The notes beneath the pieces were generated by a model. It made no database searches. It saw only the letters and a list, made by a program, of their open reading frames with translations, and was not told the origin of the DNA. Shown one piece after another: positions 8,488 to 16,871 of a stretch of 64,000 nucleotides of DNA (positions within the stretch are counted from its first letter, which is position 1; every line of letters begins with the position of its first letter). Both the position numbers and the translations under genes were made by a program. The stretch is from Pantoea sp050157905 (GTDB lineage: Bacteria > Pseudomonadota > Gammaproteobacteria > Enterobacterales > Enterobacteriaceae), in NCBI RefSeq assembly GCF_050157905.1, contig NZ_JBKIWZ010000001.1, positions 1,116,001-1,180,000 of the forward strand. Reading direction: 5' to 3'.

Positions 8488-8955
8488 TCAGCGAGGTGAA
8501 ACGGTTACCTGGCTGCCGTTAGACGCCATCACAACACGCTGACCGACGGAGTAACGGGATGCATCCTGTTTCTGCACGACCATAATGGTGTTGCCATCAT
8601 CCTTGCGGATTTCCAGCTCGACGCCATCCGTTTTGTTGAGTGCGCCCTGAACGCCCTGACCGGCTACGCCACCCAGTACCGCACCACCGGCAGTCGCCAG
8701 GCTGCGACCGGTACCGCCACCAATGGTGTTACCCAGGAAGCCACCGAGTACGGCACCGCCAATGGCACCAATGACGTTGCTCTCACTGCCGCCCTGAATC
8801 TTCACCGGACGAACAGAAACTAACGTACCGTATGAAACGCTCTGCACCTGCTTGGCTTCACTGGCACTGTAGGTGTCACCCGACAGCGTACTGGTATTGC
8901 TACAACCTGCCAGCATCATACCGGTCAGAGCGACCACAATTACACGCTTAATCAT
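8488..8955 (-). CDS. slyB: Outer-membrane lipoprotein SlyB
   Basis: Glycine-zipper outer-membrane lipoprotein, PhoPQ-regulated in E. coli. 155 residues from ATG 8955, equal to E. coli. The lipobox LAGC is near residues 15-18. The middle has GGAVLGGFLGNTIGGGTGR and a second glycine-zipper segment (about 70-110), the 17-kDa surface antigen-like domain. The in-frame ATG at 8985 is rejected because the signal peptide begins MIKRVIVVALTG. Confidence 0.96.
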   Translation of the reverse strand: MIKRVIVVALTGMMLAGCSNTSTLSGDTYSASEAKQVQSVSYGTLVSVRPVKIQGGSESNVIGAIGGAVLGGFLGNTIGGGTGRSLATAGGAVLGGVAGQGVQGALNKTDGVELEIRKDDGNTIMVVQKQDASRYSVGQRVVMASNGSQVTVSPR

Positions 8956-9237
8956 TTGAAACTCCTTTAGTCGAGAAGGCGCCACGTTTATCGCTGTATC
9001 CTGCTTTCAGTATAAGACACAAACCTGGCAAATTAATCCCTGTCCGAACAAAACACGGTTGGACGAAGCATAGACTATGCAGGAACAACAATAATTCAAT
9101 CAGACGTGAAAAAATGTCGCGTCATGTTATCGGTCAGCACGGTCGGATTAAAATAAAGTAGTCGTAGAATTAGCCGTCATTATTTGTCAGGCTAACCGCA
9201 GACGAATTGCACCTTCCGCCGGAAGAAAGGAAAAGCT

Positions 9238-10359
9238 ATGAAATCAGGACGCTATATCGGGGTAATGTCAGGTACCAGCCTGGATGGAGTGGATGTGGTG
9301 CTGGCTGCTATCGATGAAAATATGGTGGCGCAGCAGGCGAGCTATTGCCATCCGATGCCACCCGCGTTGCGCCAGTCCATTCTGGCGATTTGCCAGGGGC
9401 AGTCGCTGACGCTGTCACAGCTCGGTCAGCTCGATACCCGCCTCGGTCAGCTGTTTGCTGAGGCGGTGGTAACACTGATGAAGCGCGAGTCGCTGGAGGC
9501 CAGCGATATTACGGCGATTGGCTGCCACGGTCAGACCGTCTGGCATGAACCTCAGAGCGAGGCCCCCAACACGCTGCAGATTGGCGATGCAAATCAGATC
9601 GTCGCGGCGACGGGCGTCACGGTAGTCGGCGACTTCCGCCGTCGCGACATGGCACTGGGCGGGCAGGGCGCGCCGCTGGTTCCCGCTTTTCATCAGGCAC
9701 TGTTGATGGATGCCACGGAACGCCGGATGGTACTGAATATTGGCGGTATCGCTAATCTCTCGCTGCTGATCCCGGGCCAGCCGGTGCGCGGTTTCGATAC
9801 CGGCCCAGGCAACATGTTACTGGACGCCTGGATCTGGCGAAATCAAGGGCAGCCCTACGACCGGGATGCGCAGTGGGCCCGCAGCGGGACGGTGATCCCG
9901 TCACTGCTGGAGGCGCTGTTGCGTGAGCCCTGGTTTGCGCTGCCGCCGCCGAAGAGCACCGGCCGTGAACACTTCAATCTGGGCTGGCTGGAGCAGCATC
10001 TGCGCTACTTCCCGGGGCTGGCCCCGCAGGATGTGCAGGCCACGCTGGTCGAACTGACGGCGATCACCATTACCCGACAGGTCTTGCTCAATGATGGCTG
10101 CGATCGGCTGCTGGTGTGTGGCGGCGGCAGCCGCAATCCGCTCCTTATGGCGCGACTGGCGGCGCATCTTCCGGGAACTGAAGTAACCACTACCGACAGC
10201 GCCGGTGTGAGCGGTGATGACATGGAGGCGCTGGCGTTCGCCTGGCTGGCGTTCCGTACGCTCTCCGGGCTACCGGGCAATCTGCCCGCCGTGACCGGCG
10301 CACGGGAGAAAAGCGTGATTGGGGCAGTCTACCCGGCTAATTCACTCTACCGGCGATAG
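9238..10359 (+). CDS. anmK: Anhydro-N-acetylmuramic acid kinase
   Basis: Phosphorylates 1,6-anhydro-MurNAc to MurNAc-6-phosphate in peptidoglycan recycling. 373 residues (E. coli 369). The nucleotide-binding GVMSGTSLDGVDV lies at the N-terminus; VVGDFRRRDMALGGQGAPLVPAFH around 125-147, GFDTGPGNMLLDAW and the C-terminal LLVCGGGSRNPLL are the sugar-kinase motifs. GGAAGAAAGGA precedes the ATG. It is the last gene before gene order departs from E. coli, where mliC would follow. Confidence 0.96.
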   Translation: MKSGRYIGVMSGTSLDGVDVVLAAIDENMVAQQASYCHPMPPALRQSILAICQGQSLTLSQLGQLDTRLGQLFAEAVVTLMKRESLEASDITAIGCHGQTVWHEPQSEAPNTLQIGDANQIVAATGVTVVGDFRRRDMALGGQGAPLVPAFHQALLMDATERRMVLNIGGIANLSLLIPGQPVRGFDTGPGNMLLDAWIWRNQGQPYDRDAQWARSGTVIPSLLEALLREPWFALPPPKSTGREHFNLGWLEQHLRYFPGLAPQDVQATLVELTAITITRQVLLNDGCDRLLVCGGGSRNPLLMARLAAHLPGTEVTTTDSAGVSGDDMEALAFAWLAFRTLSGLPGNLPAVTGAREKSVIGAVYPANSLYRR

Positions 10360-10401
10360 GCGGGGAAAGGGGGCTATCCGCCCCCGGCAGGTGAAAATCC
10401 G

Positions 10402-10635
10402 TCAGGCGGCACCGGAGAGATGCGACAGTTTGCGCACGCCGGTGATGACCGTGGCCACCATGGTTTCCCGACGCGTAATCACCTCAACCTGATAGAAGCG
10501 GCTGCGGTAGGCAATGGAGTAGATAATGGGATGGTACTTATTTCCTTCCCCGTAGCGGGCGTAATGCGCTTCGAGCGCACGGGTCGCTGCCAGGATATGG
10601 GCGGGTTCTTTATCACCACGGATAATCTGCTTCAT
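10402..10635 (-). CDS. Small conserved protein, possibly DUF4060-like
   Basis: 77 residues, MKQIIRGDKEPAHILAATRA at the start and VEVITRRETMVATVITGVRK near the end, with GAGGAA upstream of the ATG. The shape (short basic N-terminus, then two beta-strand-like segments ending in ATVITG) recalls the small DUF4060 proteins of enterobacteria, but I am recalling that family rather than matching it. Function unknown. Confidence 0.65.
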   Translation of the reverse strand: MKQIIRGDKEPAHILAATRALEAHYARYGEGNKYHPIIYSIAYRSRFYQVEVITRRETMVATVITGVRKLSHLSGAA

Positions 10636-10777
10636 TCAGTTCCTCAAATGCTGTCCCTGGAGTCACGTCGCACGCATGGCGCGTTGCGCTGGTCTAAACA
10701 CTGAACGTCTGACTGCTAAACATTTAATCACTGGTGGGGTAATAACTGACTCTGCCGCGGGAAGATGACAGAAAGAT

Positions 10778-10820
10778 GATCTTCCGGCGCTGTTAATTAT
10801 TTAGCAGCGGCCGGAAGATC
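10778..10820 (-). terminator. Large hairpin downstream of bluF
   Basis: GATCTTCCGGC (10778-10788) pairs perfectly with GCCGGAAGATC (10810-10820), and inner GCTG/CAGC extend the stem. On the minus strand it follows the bluF stop by about 43 bp and is followed by TTTCTG, so it probably ends the bluF transcript. Confidence 0.6.
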
Positions 10821-10862
10821 CAGCAAGGCGGGTAATAACAAATTCATCCAAATCGCAGGGGG

Positions 10863-12074
10863 TCAGTTCAGCTCCGGCCAGGCCACCGCACCGATACCGT
10901 TGAGTTCAGGTTTTGAGAACAGAAACCCCTGGAACTGCGTCACACCGGCTGCTTCCAGCCACATCCACTCTTCCGGCTGTTCGATGCCTTCGGCGATCAC
11001 GCCAATCTCCAGTGAGGCGCAGCATTTCAGAATGGCATGAATGATCGCCTGCTTGGGGCCGCTTTTATGCACATCCGAGATGATGGCGCGGTCAATCTTG
11101 ATCTTATCGGGCTGGATGCGGGTCAGCAGCGACAGCCCGGCAAAACCGGCACCGAAATCATCCAGCGCCAGACTGATACCGGCGGCCTTCAGCTGCCTGA
11201 TAGCGGCTTCAAAGGCATCAGGCTGGGAGATGATTTCATTCTCGGTGAACTCCACCATAACCTGTTCCGGCACCAGACCGTGTGCCGCGATCTCGCTCAG
11301 CAAAAAGGTTACGGCATCGGGTACGGTGACCAGGGTCATTGGCAGCAGATTGATCGACAGCGTCATTCCTTCAATCCCCAGCTGTTTTGCCTGGGCGAAA
11401 GCGTTCTTTTTCGACCTCAAATCGATCTGATAGAGCTGATCGCGTGACAGCCCGGCAAAATAGTCGAGCGGCGATTGTCCCTGTGGGCCACGCAGCAGGG
11501 CCTCCAGCGAGACAATTTCACAGGCAAAAGGGTCCACGATGGGCTGGAAGGCGAAAGCGATCTCATCAGCCTCCACCATCGCTGCGTCGCCAGCACGCTG
11601 TTCTGACACATCACGAATAAACTTCCAGTTGCTGGCGGCGGGGATCTCGAAATAGTTCTCTTTTTCCCGTGCCTCGACAAAGGTACGCAGGAACTGCAGC
11701 GCCCGGTCGGCATAGGTCATCTGAAACTTACTGGTACATTTTTCCAGAACCGCTTCCAGCACCCGCTCTTTGTCATGCTGCCGCAGATCGAACAACTCCA
11801 TGCCGACGTGACCGAACCGTCGCGACGGTGCGTAATCGCGCAGCAATTCGACCAGATTATGGTGGCGCGGATCCTTGCAAATCCGGCTGTAAACCGCTTT
11901 GACCGCTGCCTCCGGGCCTTCCAGCAACTGGAAGAAATGCGTGCCATTGAACAGTAAAATGCCGGTGACGCTTGATGAGCGGTTGATATAGTTCGCTTTA
12001 CGCGCCAGATCAGCCAGAGTATCAAGCTTCACATGTTCAGTAATGTGGCTGCGATAGATGATTGTCGACAACAT
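10863..12074 (-). CDS. bluF: BLUF-EAL blue-light photoreceptor (BluF/BlrP1 type)
   Basis: 403 residues, the length of E. coli BluF (YcgF). The flavin-binding BLUF domain (1-95) shows MLSTIIYRSHITEHV, VTGILLFNGTHFFQLLEGPE and FGHVGMELFDLR. The EAL domain (about 165-400) keeps the residues expected of an active c-di-GMP phosphodiesterase: LEALLRG, SINLLP, EFTENE, DDFGAGFAGLSLL, KIDRA, AEGIEQ and QGFLFSKP. E. coli BluF has lost several of these and acts by binding the repressor BluR. No bluR lies beside it. Light-regulated c-di-GMP breakdown, as in Klebsiella BlrP1, is inferred. Confidence 0.94.
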   Translation of the reverse strand: MLSTIIYRSHITEHVKLDTLADLARKANYINRSSSVTGILLFNGTHFFQLLEGPEAAVKAVYSRICKDPRHHNLVELLRDYAPSRRFGHVGMELFDLRQHDKERVLEAVLEKCTSKFQMTYADRALQFLRTFVEAREKENYFEIPAASNWKFIRDVSEQRAGDAAMVEADEIAFAFQPIVDPFACEIVSLEALLRGPQGQSPLDYFAGLSRDQLYQIDLRSKKNAFAQAKQLGIEGMTLSINLLPMTLVTVPDAVTFLLSEIAAHGLVPEQVMVEFTENEIISQPDAFEAAIRQLKAAGISLALDDFGAGFAGLSLLTRIQPDKIKIDRAIISDVHKSGPKQAIIHAILKCCASLEIGVIAEGIEQPEEWMWLEAAGVTQFQGFLFSKPELNGIGAVAWPELN

Positions 12075-12161
12075 AACGGTTTCCGGGATTTTTTATTTTT
12101 TGTTAACACACCTTACCAGAAGGTTCTCCTGCGGAGAACGAGGTCCGGTGCGTCTTTCCAG

Positions 12162-12719
12162 TTAAAGTGGCATTTCGCGTCCAGCCGGCAGCGTGGAATT
12201 GCCCAATCCCAGCGCCCGCTGCATAAAAACAGTATCCAGCCAGCGTTCCTGTTTGAACCCTACCGCGTGCAGGATGCCGGTAGTCTCAAAACCCGCAGCC
12301 CGGTGCAGGGCAATCGAACCGTGATTCTCGCTGTCACCGACATTAGCGATCAGCTGGCGATATCCAGCCTGCTCAGCCCAGCGGATAGCGTGCTTCAGCA
12401 GGCACGAACCGACGCCGCGTTGCTGAAAGCCGGGGTCGATATAGATCGAGTCTTCCAGTGTATGCCGGTAGGCGTGGCGGGGACGGTAGGGCGCCAGATA
12501 ACAGAAGCCGCGCACCACGTCGTTGCTGACGGCGATGAACCAGGGCAGGCCCGCCTGCTTTATCCTGCGCATCCGTTCACCGATCTCGGTGACGTCTGGC
12601 GGAACGATCTCAAAAGAGCCGGTACCGTTCAGAACATGCCAGGCATAAATCTGCTGAATCGCCGTGATGTGACGACTCTCTGCATCAAAAATTTCCACTT
12701 TTGGATAGGGTCCCGACAC
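12162..12719 (-). CDS. GNAT N-acetyltransferase, phosphinothricin/MnaT-like
   Basis: 185 residues. A GNAT fold of the PAT/YncA branch: RHTLEDSIYIDPGFQQRGVG holds the acetyl-CoA loop (QRGVG), followed by LLKHAIRWAEQAGY, SENHGSIALHRAAGFE and GFKQERWLDTVFMQ. Relatives acetylate phosphinothricin, methionine sulfone or similar amino acids; the substrate here is unknown. The start is a GTG with only a weak ribosome site, so the N-terminus may be a few residues shorter. It is downstream of no obvious partner gene. Confidence 0.85.
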   Translation of the reverse strand: MSGPYPKVEIFDAESRHITAIQQIYAWHVLNGTGSFEIVPPDVTEIGERMRRIKQAGLPWFIAVSNDVVRGFCYLAPYRPRHAYRHTLEDSIYIDPGFQQRGVGSCLLKHAIRWAEQAGYRQLIANVGDSENHGSIALHRAAGFETTGILHAVGFKQERWLDTVFMQRALGLGNSTLPAGREMPL

Positions 12720-12983
12720 TCTGCACAGGGTTGAAAAGCAACGTTATAGCGGGCGGGCGGAGGACGCAATACAAATATGACAGTCCGCGACCTTTTTATG
12801 ACAGTCGCGCCAGCCGGGATGAAGGCTGACGGTCGCCGGGAAACGGCTGGACGGAATTAACAGCATGAATCAATCAGTAATAAGCCTATTCTGAAAACAA
12901 CGGCCGCCGGATGATCCCGGTCAGGGTTGCGGCTATTATCTCTGCGGTTCGGGTAAGGCAACTATATTATAAGGAGGCGCAGC

Positions 12984-13220
12984 GTGTTGCGATTCGTTGA
13001 TTTTCTGAATAGCCAGCAGGGGCTGCGTGCGGCCAGAAATCATTGCTTTGAATTAAATGGCGTCGTGCTGGGTCATTTCACGGCGTTATTCCTGCATGAT
13101 AATCAGATTATATTTACTAAAGATGGCCGGCAGTGTGCGGTGCCTTATTATCTGGGGCCCGATGAAGATCTCCTCCAGCAGAAGGTGAATCCGCGGGTTA
13201 AAAATATTCGGGCGATCTGA
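12984..13220 (+). CDS. Hypothetical small protein
   Basis: 78 residues starting GTG (MLRFVDFLNSQQGLRAARNH), with a strong AAGGAGG at 12971-12977 six bases ahead. Predicted soluble, with alternating hydrophobic stretches (GVVLGHFTALFLHDNQIIFT) and two cysteines. I recognise no family. It lies alone between the acetyltransferase and the MFS gene, which face other ways. Confidence 0.6.
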   Translation: MLRFVDFLNSQQGLRAARNHCFELNGVVLGHFTALFLHDNQIIFTKDGRQCAVPYYLGPDEDLLQQKVNPRVKNIRAI

Positions 13221-13365
13221 TTCACGCCATTCATTTCTCTATCGGAACAGATAGCGCGCCAGAATAATTTCGCTTTCATTATCGCACTGATATATCGGCT
13301 GTGGCCAGCCGGGCTGATTTTTTAACGATTCGTCATGCAGCCTTAACGCGTTTATTTACGCCCGA

Positions 13366-14517
13366 TCAGTTGTCTGACGCTCCGCGCGTCCGGCCAGGGA
13401 CAACAAACAGCAGCAGCAGGGCGCTGACCGCAAACAGCGTGAGTGCCGTGGCGGCACCCAGTGAGGCATAGAGCTGACCAAACAGCAGCGATCCCACCAC
13501 CTGACCCACTGCCAGCATAAAAAACAGCAGGCCGACGCCTGTCGCCGGATCGTCAGCAACGGCGCGAGCACCCCACACCAGCAGCACACCCGACAGCGTG
13601 ACATATCCCGCGCCGCAGCAGGCCACCGCAATCAGTAGTCCAGTGGATTCCCCCCGGCTGAAGGCCAGCACCAGCAGCGGCAGTGCCATTCCGCACAGTG
13701 ACAGCCGGTAAACGCCGTTCAGCCCGATACAGGCCGAGACCGGACCGGTCGCGGCACCCAGAATGCCCGCGCCGCCGGCGACCAGCCAGAGTAACCGGGC
13801 GGTCTCGGCATCGACGCCAACATGCTGGCGCAGCAGCGCAGAGCCAAAGCTCCACCAGGCCGCGCTGGTCAGACCGGATACCAGCGCAATCCCCATCAGC
13901 CGAAGCATGGCGCGACGGAACAGATGCCGGTATCCACGACGCACGCTGGCGGCGCGACCCGACGTATGAACGGGTAGCACGCGCATCACCGGCAGCAGAC
14001 AGGCCAGCGACAGCAGGGCGAATAGCAGGCAGGCACCTCGCCAGCCGCCAGGCAGCACACTCAGAATCACCACGGTCAGGATAATGCCTGCACTGGTTCC
14101 GGCATTGATCAGGGTGTTGATGCGCGGCTGGGCGGCAGCCGGGATCCGCTCACTCACCGCCGCGGCCAGCGCGGGCGAAGCCAGGCCGGAACTTAACCCC
14201 GCAATAAAGAGCCCGGTCGCCAGCAGCAGCGGCGACGAGGCACAGGCGAGCAGCAGCAAACCTGACGCGGCACAGAGGGCGGCCAGCAGTGCCGTCAGCC
14301 GGGTACCACAGCGCTCAGCCAGCGCGGCGGCGGTAAGGATCGTGAGGCAGTACGCCACAAAACTGCAGGCGGACAGTACTCCTGCCTGCTGCGGGCTGAA
14401 CGGAACATCCGCTGCGACAGCGGGCAGCATCAGTCCCCACGAAAAGCGGGCCATGCCATACGTCACGGCAATCAGGCTGAAGCCGGTGACGGCCAGGGCG
14501 CAGGTGGCCGATCTCAT
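13366..14517 (-). CDS. MFS transporter, YbfB/YjiJ-like
   Basis: 383 residues with about 12 hydrophobic segments. The N-terminus (TGFSLIAVTYGMARFSWGLM) resembles the YbfB/YjiJ branch of the major facilitator superfamily, and AERCGTRLTALLAAL follows as the loop between TM2 and TM3. Substrate unknown. Its start overlaps the stop of the upstream TetR gene by 4 bp, so both are co-transcribed and the regulator probably controls this exporter. Confidence 0.85.
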   Translation of the reverse strand: MRSATCALAVTGFSLIAVTYGMARFSWGLMLPAVAADVPFSPQQAGVLSACSFVAYCLTILTAAALAERCGTRLTALLAALCAASGLLLLACASSPLLLATGLFIAGLSSGLASPALAAAVSERIPAAAQPRINTLINAGTSAGIILTVVILSVLPGGWRGACLLFALLSLACLLPVMRVLPVHTSGRAASVRRGYRHLFRRAMLRLMGIALVSGLTSAAWWSFGSALLRQHVGVDAETARLLWLVAGGAGILGAATGPVSACIGLNGVYRLSLCGMALPLLVLAFSRGESTGLLIAVACCGAGYVTLSGVLLVWGARAVADDPATGVGLLFFMLAVGQVVGSLLFGQLYASLGAATALTLFAVSALLLLFVVPGRTRGASDN

Positions 14518-15053
14518 CTGGCCGCACCGCTCTGCAGCAACTGACCGGCGACCTGCGCCGCCTGCCGGGCAGCGTCAGGGCCGATAATCAGCGCCGTGGT
14601 AATTGCACCCTCAAACAACATCCAGATAGCATCGCTCAGCGCCTGACTGGCCTGGCCGCGCCGATGCGTCACGCATTGGGTAATGTAAGCGCGCATGGTC
14701 GTGCGAAAGGCCAGCGTCTGCGACGCCAGTTCCTGGTCCCGCTCAGCATATTCGCCCCAGGCCTTGAGAAAGAAGCAGCCTCGCGCGCCATGAGTCGCCG
14801 TCCATGTTTCCAGCACCGCAAACAGATGGTTGATGGCCTCAGGCTGTTGCGCAGGCAGCAGGTCGGCCATAAATCGCTGCTCGCGGGCGTCAAGCACCGC
14901 GGCGGTAAGGGATTCGCGGGAGGCGAAGTGGTGATAAAGCGTGCGCGTTGAGACGCCCGCTTCGCGACAGAGCTGATCGGTACTGGTGGCATGGAAGCCA
15001 TGGTTATAGAAGAGCCGCTCGGCGGCCTGCAGGATGTCATCTCTCTTTTTCAT
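14514..15053 (-). CDS. TetR-family regulator of the adjacent MFS transporter
   Basis: 179 residues. N-terminal TetR helix-turn-helix: DDILQAAERLFYNHGFHATS, then AGVSTRTLYHHFASRESL. The C-terminal ligand domain contains HGARGCFFLKAWGEYAERD, seen in many efflux-type TetR proteins. It is first in a two-gene operon with the MFS gene (4-bp overlap), and a 26-bp palindrome lies just upstream of its ATG, so autorepression is likely. The inducer is unknown. Confidence 0.9.
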   Translation of the reverse strand: MKKRDDILQAAERLFYNHGFHATSTDQLCREAGVSTRTLYHHFASRESLTAAVLDAREQRFMADLLPAQQPEAINHLFAVLETWTATHGARGCFFLKAWGEYAERDQELASQTLAFRTTMRAYITQCVTHRRGQASQALSDAIWMLFEGAITTALIIGPDAARQAAQVAGQLLQSGAAR

Positions 15054-15058
15054 CCCTT

Positions 15059-15084
15059 AAAAGTAAACCGATCGTTTTACTTTT
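15059..15084. promoter_or_regulatory. Palindromic operator upstream of tetR-MFS operon
   Basis: AAAAGTAAAC-CGATCG-TTTTACTTTT: the 10-base arms match at nine positions around the self-complementary centre CGATCG. It begins 6 bp upstream of the TetR start codon, the usual place for an autorepressor site. Confidence 0.75.
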
Positions 15085-15594
15085 TCAAGCCAGTCACGGT
15101 TAAATACGCCCGTCTGTTTTAATAAGCTGCCGACGAAGCCGCCATTCGTGCTGCGTTCAGCAGTACCAGACAAGTCCGCGTTGCCATTTTTAGCCTCAGT
15201 TTATCAATACTCATAAATACCCCTGTGGAGCGGCTTTTTATCGCCACGCCCGCTAATAAGATGTGAGCTGTGTCTCAAAATCCACCCCTTCTTTTTTATA
15301 TTAAGTTATTGTTTATATTGCAAAAAAATTGTATCAGTCTGATTATTGATCGATTAGCAGATCAAATGAAAGCGGGGCAGTTAAGTGAATCGGTGAATTC
15401 TGGAGCGTTGAATGTCTGAAGCGATATTGCAGGCTGAAAAGGGCATATTCTCAAAGTCGGTTCTGTGTATCTAATAAAGTGGTTTTAGGGATAATTCTCA
15501 GTTAGTTTAATAATGCTTCAGATTACAAAAAAAGCTCTTACCAATTCTGGTTCGTTTTTTACGACACATACAGCAACTATCAGGATGAACTGCC
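15085..15594. other. Long AT-rich intergenic region
   Basis: 510 bases between the divergent tetR and the Cys-rich small gene. It is richer in A and T than its surroundings, especially 15290-15350 and 15470-15560. I see one possible 31-codon ORF (15119-15214, minus; judged weak) and no strong hairpin or known operator. Confidence 0.6.
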
Positions 15595-15870
15595 ATGCTC
15601 AAAGCCAGCTATTATTATCTGTGCCCGCGTCCCATGGGTGGATGGATTTTACACAAAGAAGGTTGCGTTAATCTGTCAAAAAACGATAAGCGCGTGTTTA
15701 TTGGTTCGCTTTACACCCGACAGCAGGCGCTGACGGTAGCAAAAATACATCACGCGAATGCCATCTTATGCAATGCCTGCCTGAGCACCTTTATTTGCCC
15801 GACCAGCACCAGCACGGCAATTAAACCCGCGCGTGCGGCAACGCCTACCCGTCATACACCCCGTCATTAA
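15595..15870 (+). CDS. Hypothetical small Cys-rich protein
   Basis: 91 residues; ATG with CAGGATG 8 bp upstream. The first 65 residues are ordered-looking, with cysteines in YLCPRP, EGCVNL, ILCNAC and FICPTS spaced as two pairs that could bind a metal. The last 25 residues are rich in Thr, Ala, Pro and Arg. Family not recognised. It has a long AT-rich leader and no operon partner. Confidence 0.55.
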   Translation: MLKASYYYLCPRPMGGWILHKEGCVNLSKNDKRVFIGSLYTRQQALTVAKIHHANAILCNACLSTFICPTSTSTAIKPARAATPTRHTPRH

Positions 15871-15979
15871 TCGGGTGAAATAAAGTTCTGGCGACACGGC
15901 GGAATCAGCGGGAATAAAAGAAATAAGCGGGCGAGCGGTTCAGAATAAAAAAGGCAGCGTCAGAACGCTGCCCGGAAAA

Positions 15980-16744
15980 TCAGGCCTGTTTAGGCTGGCC
16001 ATTTGACGCGGTCAGGCCGCCATCGACCGGAAGATTGACGCCGGTTATATAACCTGCGTCATCACTGGCAATAAACACAATGGCACGGGCGATATCATCC
16101 GCTTCACCTGCGCGACGCAGCGGGATGCGATCGTAAAAGCGCTCCAGCAGTGCCTGGTCGTTTTTGGCCTCTTCGGTCAGATCCGTAAAGGTAAAGCCTG
16201 GGCAGATCGCGTTGACACGTACGCCATCTGCGCCGTAGTCCATCGCCAGTGCGCGGGTGAAATTGGTAATCGCACCTTTCGCCGCATTGTAGATGCTCAT
16301 GCCCCAGTCGCCGCCCAGGCCAGATACTGAGGAGATGTTGACCACATTACCTTTGCTTTTCAGCAGGGCTGGCATGAAGTAGTGCACGCCGTAGAACACG
16401 CCATCAAGGTCAGTCTTCATCAGGGTTTTCCAGGCGTCGAGTCCGACCTCATGCACGCGGCCCTGAACAATAACCCCGGCGTTGTTGACCAGCACATCGA
16501 CCCGGCCATACTTCGCCAGCACCTTTTCTGACAGTTGCTTAACCTGCTCAGCGTCTGAGACATCGCAGGCCGCCACCAGATGGTCGCCTGACGTCATCTC
16601 AGCCAGCGTTGCTTCCAGTTTCTGTACGGTGCGGCCCACCAGCACCACGGATGCACCTTCCTCAGCGAAGCGCTTTGCGCTGGCCTCACCAATGCCGGAT
16701 CCGGCACCTGTCACAACCACAACTTTCTGCGTAAATCTGGACAT
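15980..16744 (-). CDS. Short-chain dehydrogenase/reductase
   Basis: 254 residues of the classical SDR type. NAD(P)-binding TGAGSGIGEASAKRFAEEGA (about 12-31), NNAG at about 88, catalytic Ser in NISSVSG (about 139) and YNAAKGA with the Tyr-Lys pair (about 153-157); the C-terminal ITGVNLPVDGG is typical. Arg in VGRT after the second strand hints at NADP. The substrate cannot be read from sequence. AAGGAGG is placed ideally before the ATG. It is transcribed alone, just downstream of the trehalose operon on the same strand. Confidence 0.9.
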   Translation of the reverse strand: MSRFTQKVVVVTGAGSGIGEASAKRFAEEGASVVLVGRTVQKLEATLAEMTSGDHLVAACDVSDAEQVKQLSEKVLAKYGRVDVLVNNAGVIVQGRVHEVGLDAWKTLMKTDLDGVFYGVHYFMPALLKSKGNVVNISSVSGLGGDWGMSIYNAAKGAITNFTRALAMDYGADGVRVNAICPGFTFTDLTEEAKNDQALLERFYDRIPLRRAGEADDIARAIVFIASDDAGYITGVNLPVDGGLTASNGQPKQA

Positions 16745-16871
16745 TATGCCTCCTTATCAGCATCAATTTTCACGATTAACAACCGGTTAAGCCTGGCAAC
16801 GATCGCCAGAAATTCAAGCGCAGCGCAGAATCCGCTGCGCCTGATGCGCGGTTTTTAACCCGGTTCAGCCT

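Noticed and set aside
10369..10385. GGGGGC-TATCC-GCCCCC hairpin after anmK as a terminator
   Set aside because: A stem is present, but no T run follows on the plus strand; termination cannot be claimed.
15119..15214. 31-codon minus-strand ORF beginning MSIDKLRLKMATRTCLVLLN
   Set aside because: AGGGG lies upstream, but the length is within chance expectation and no homologue is recalled.
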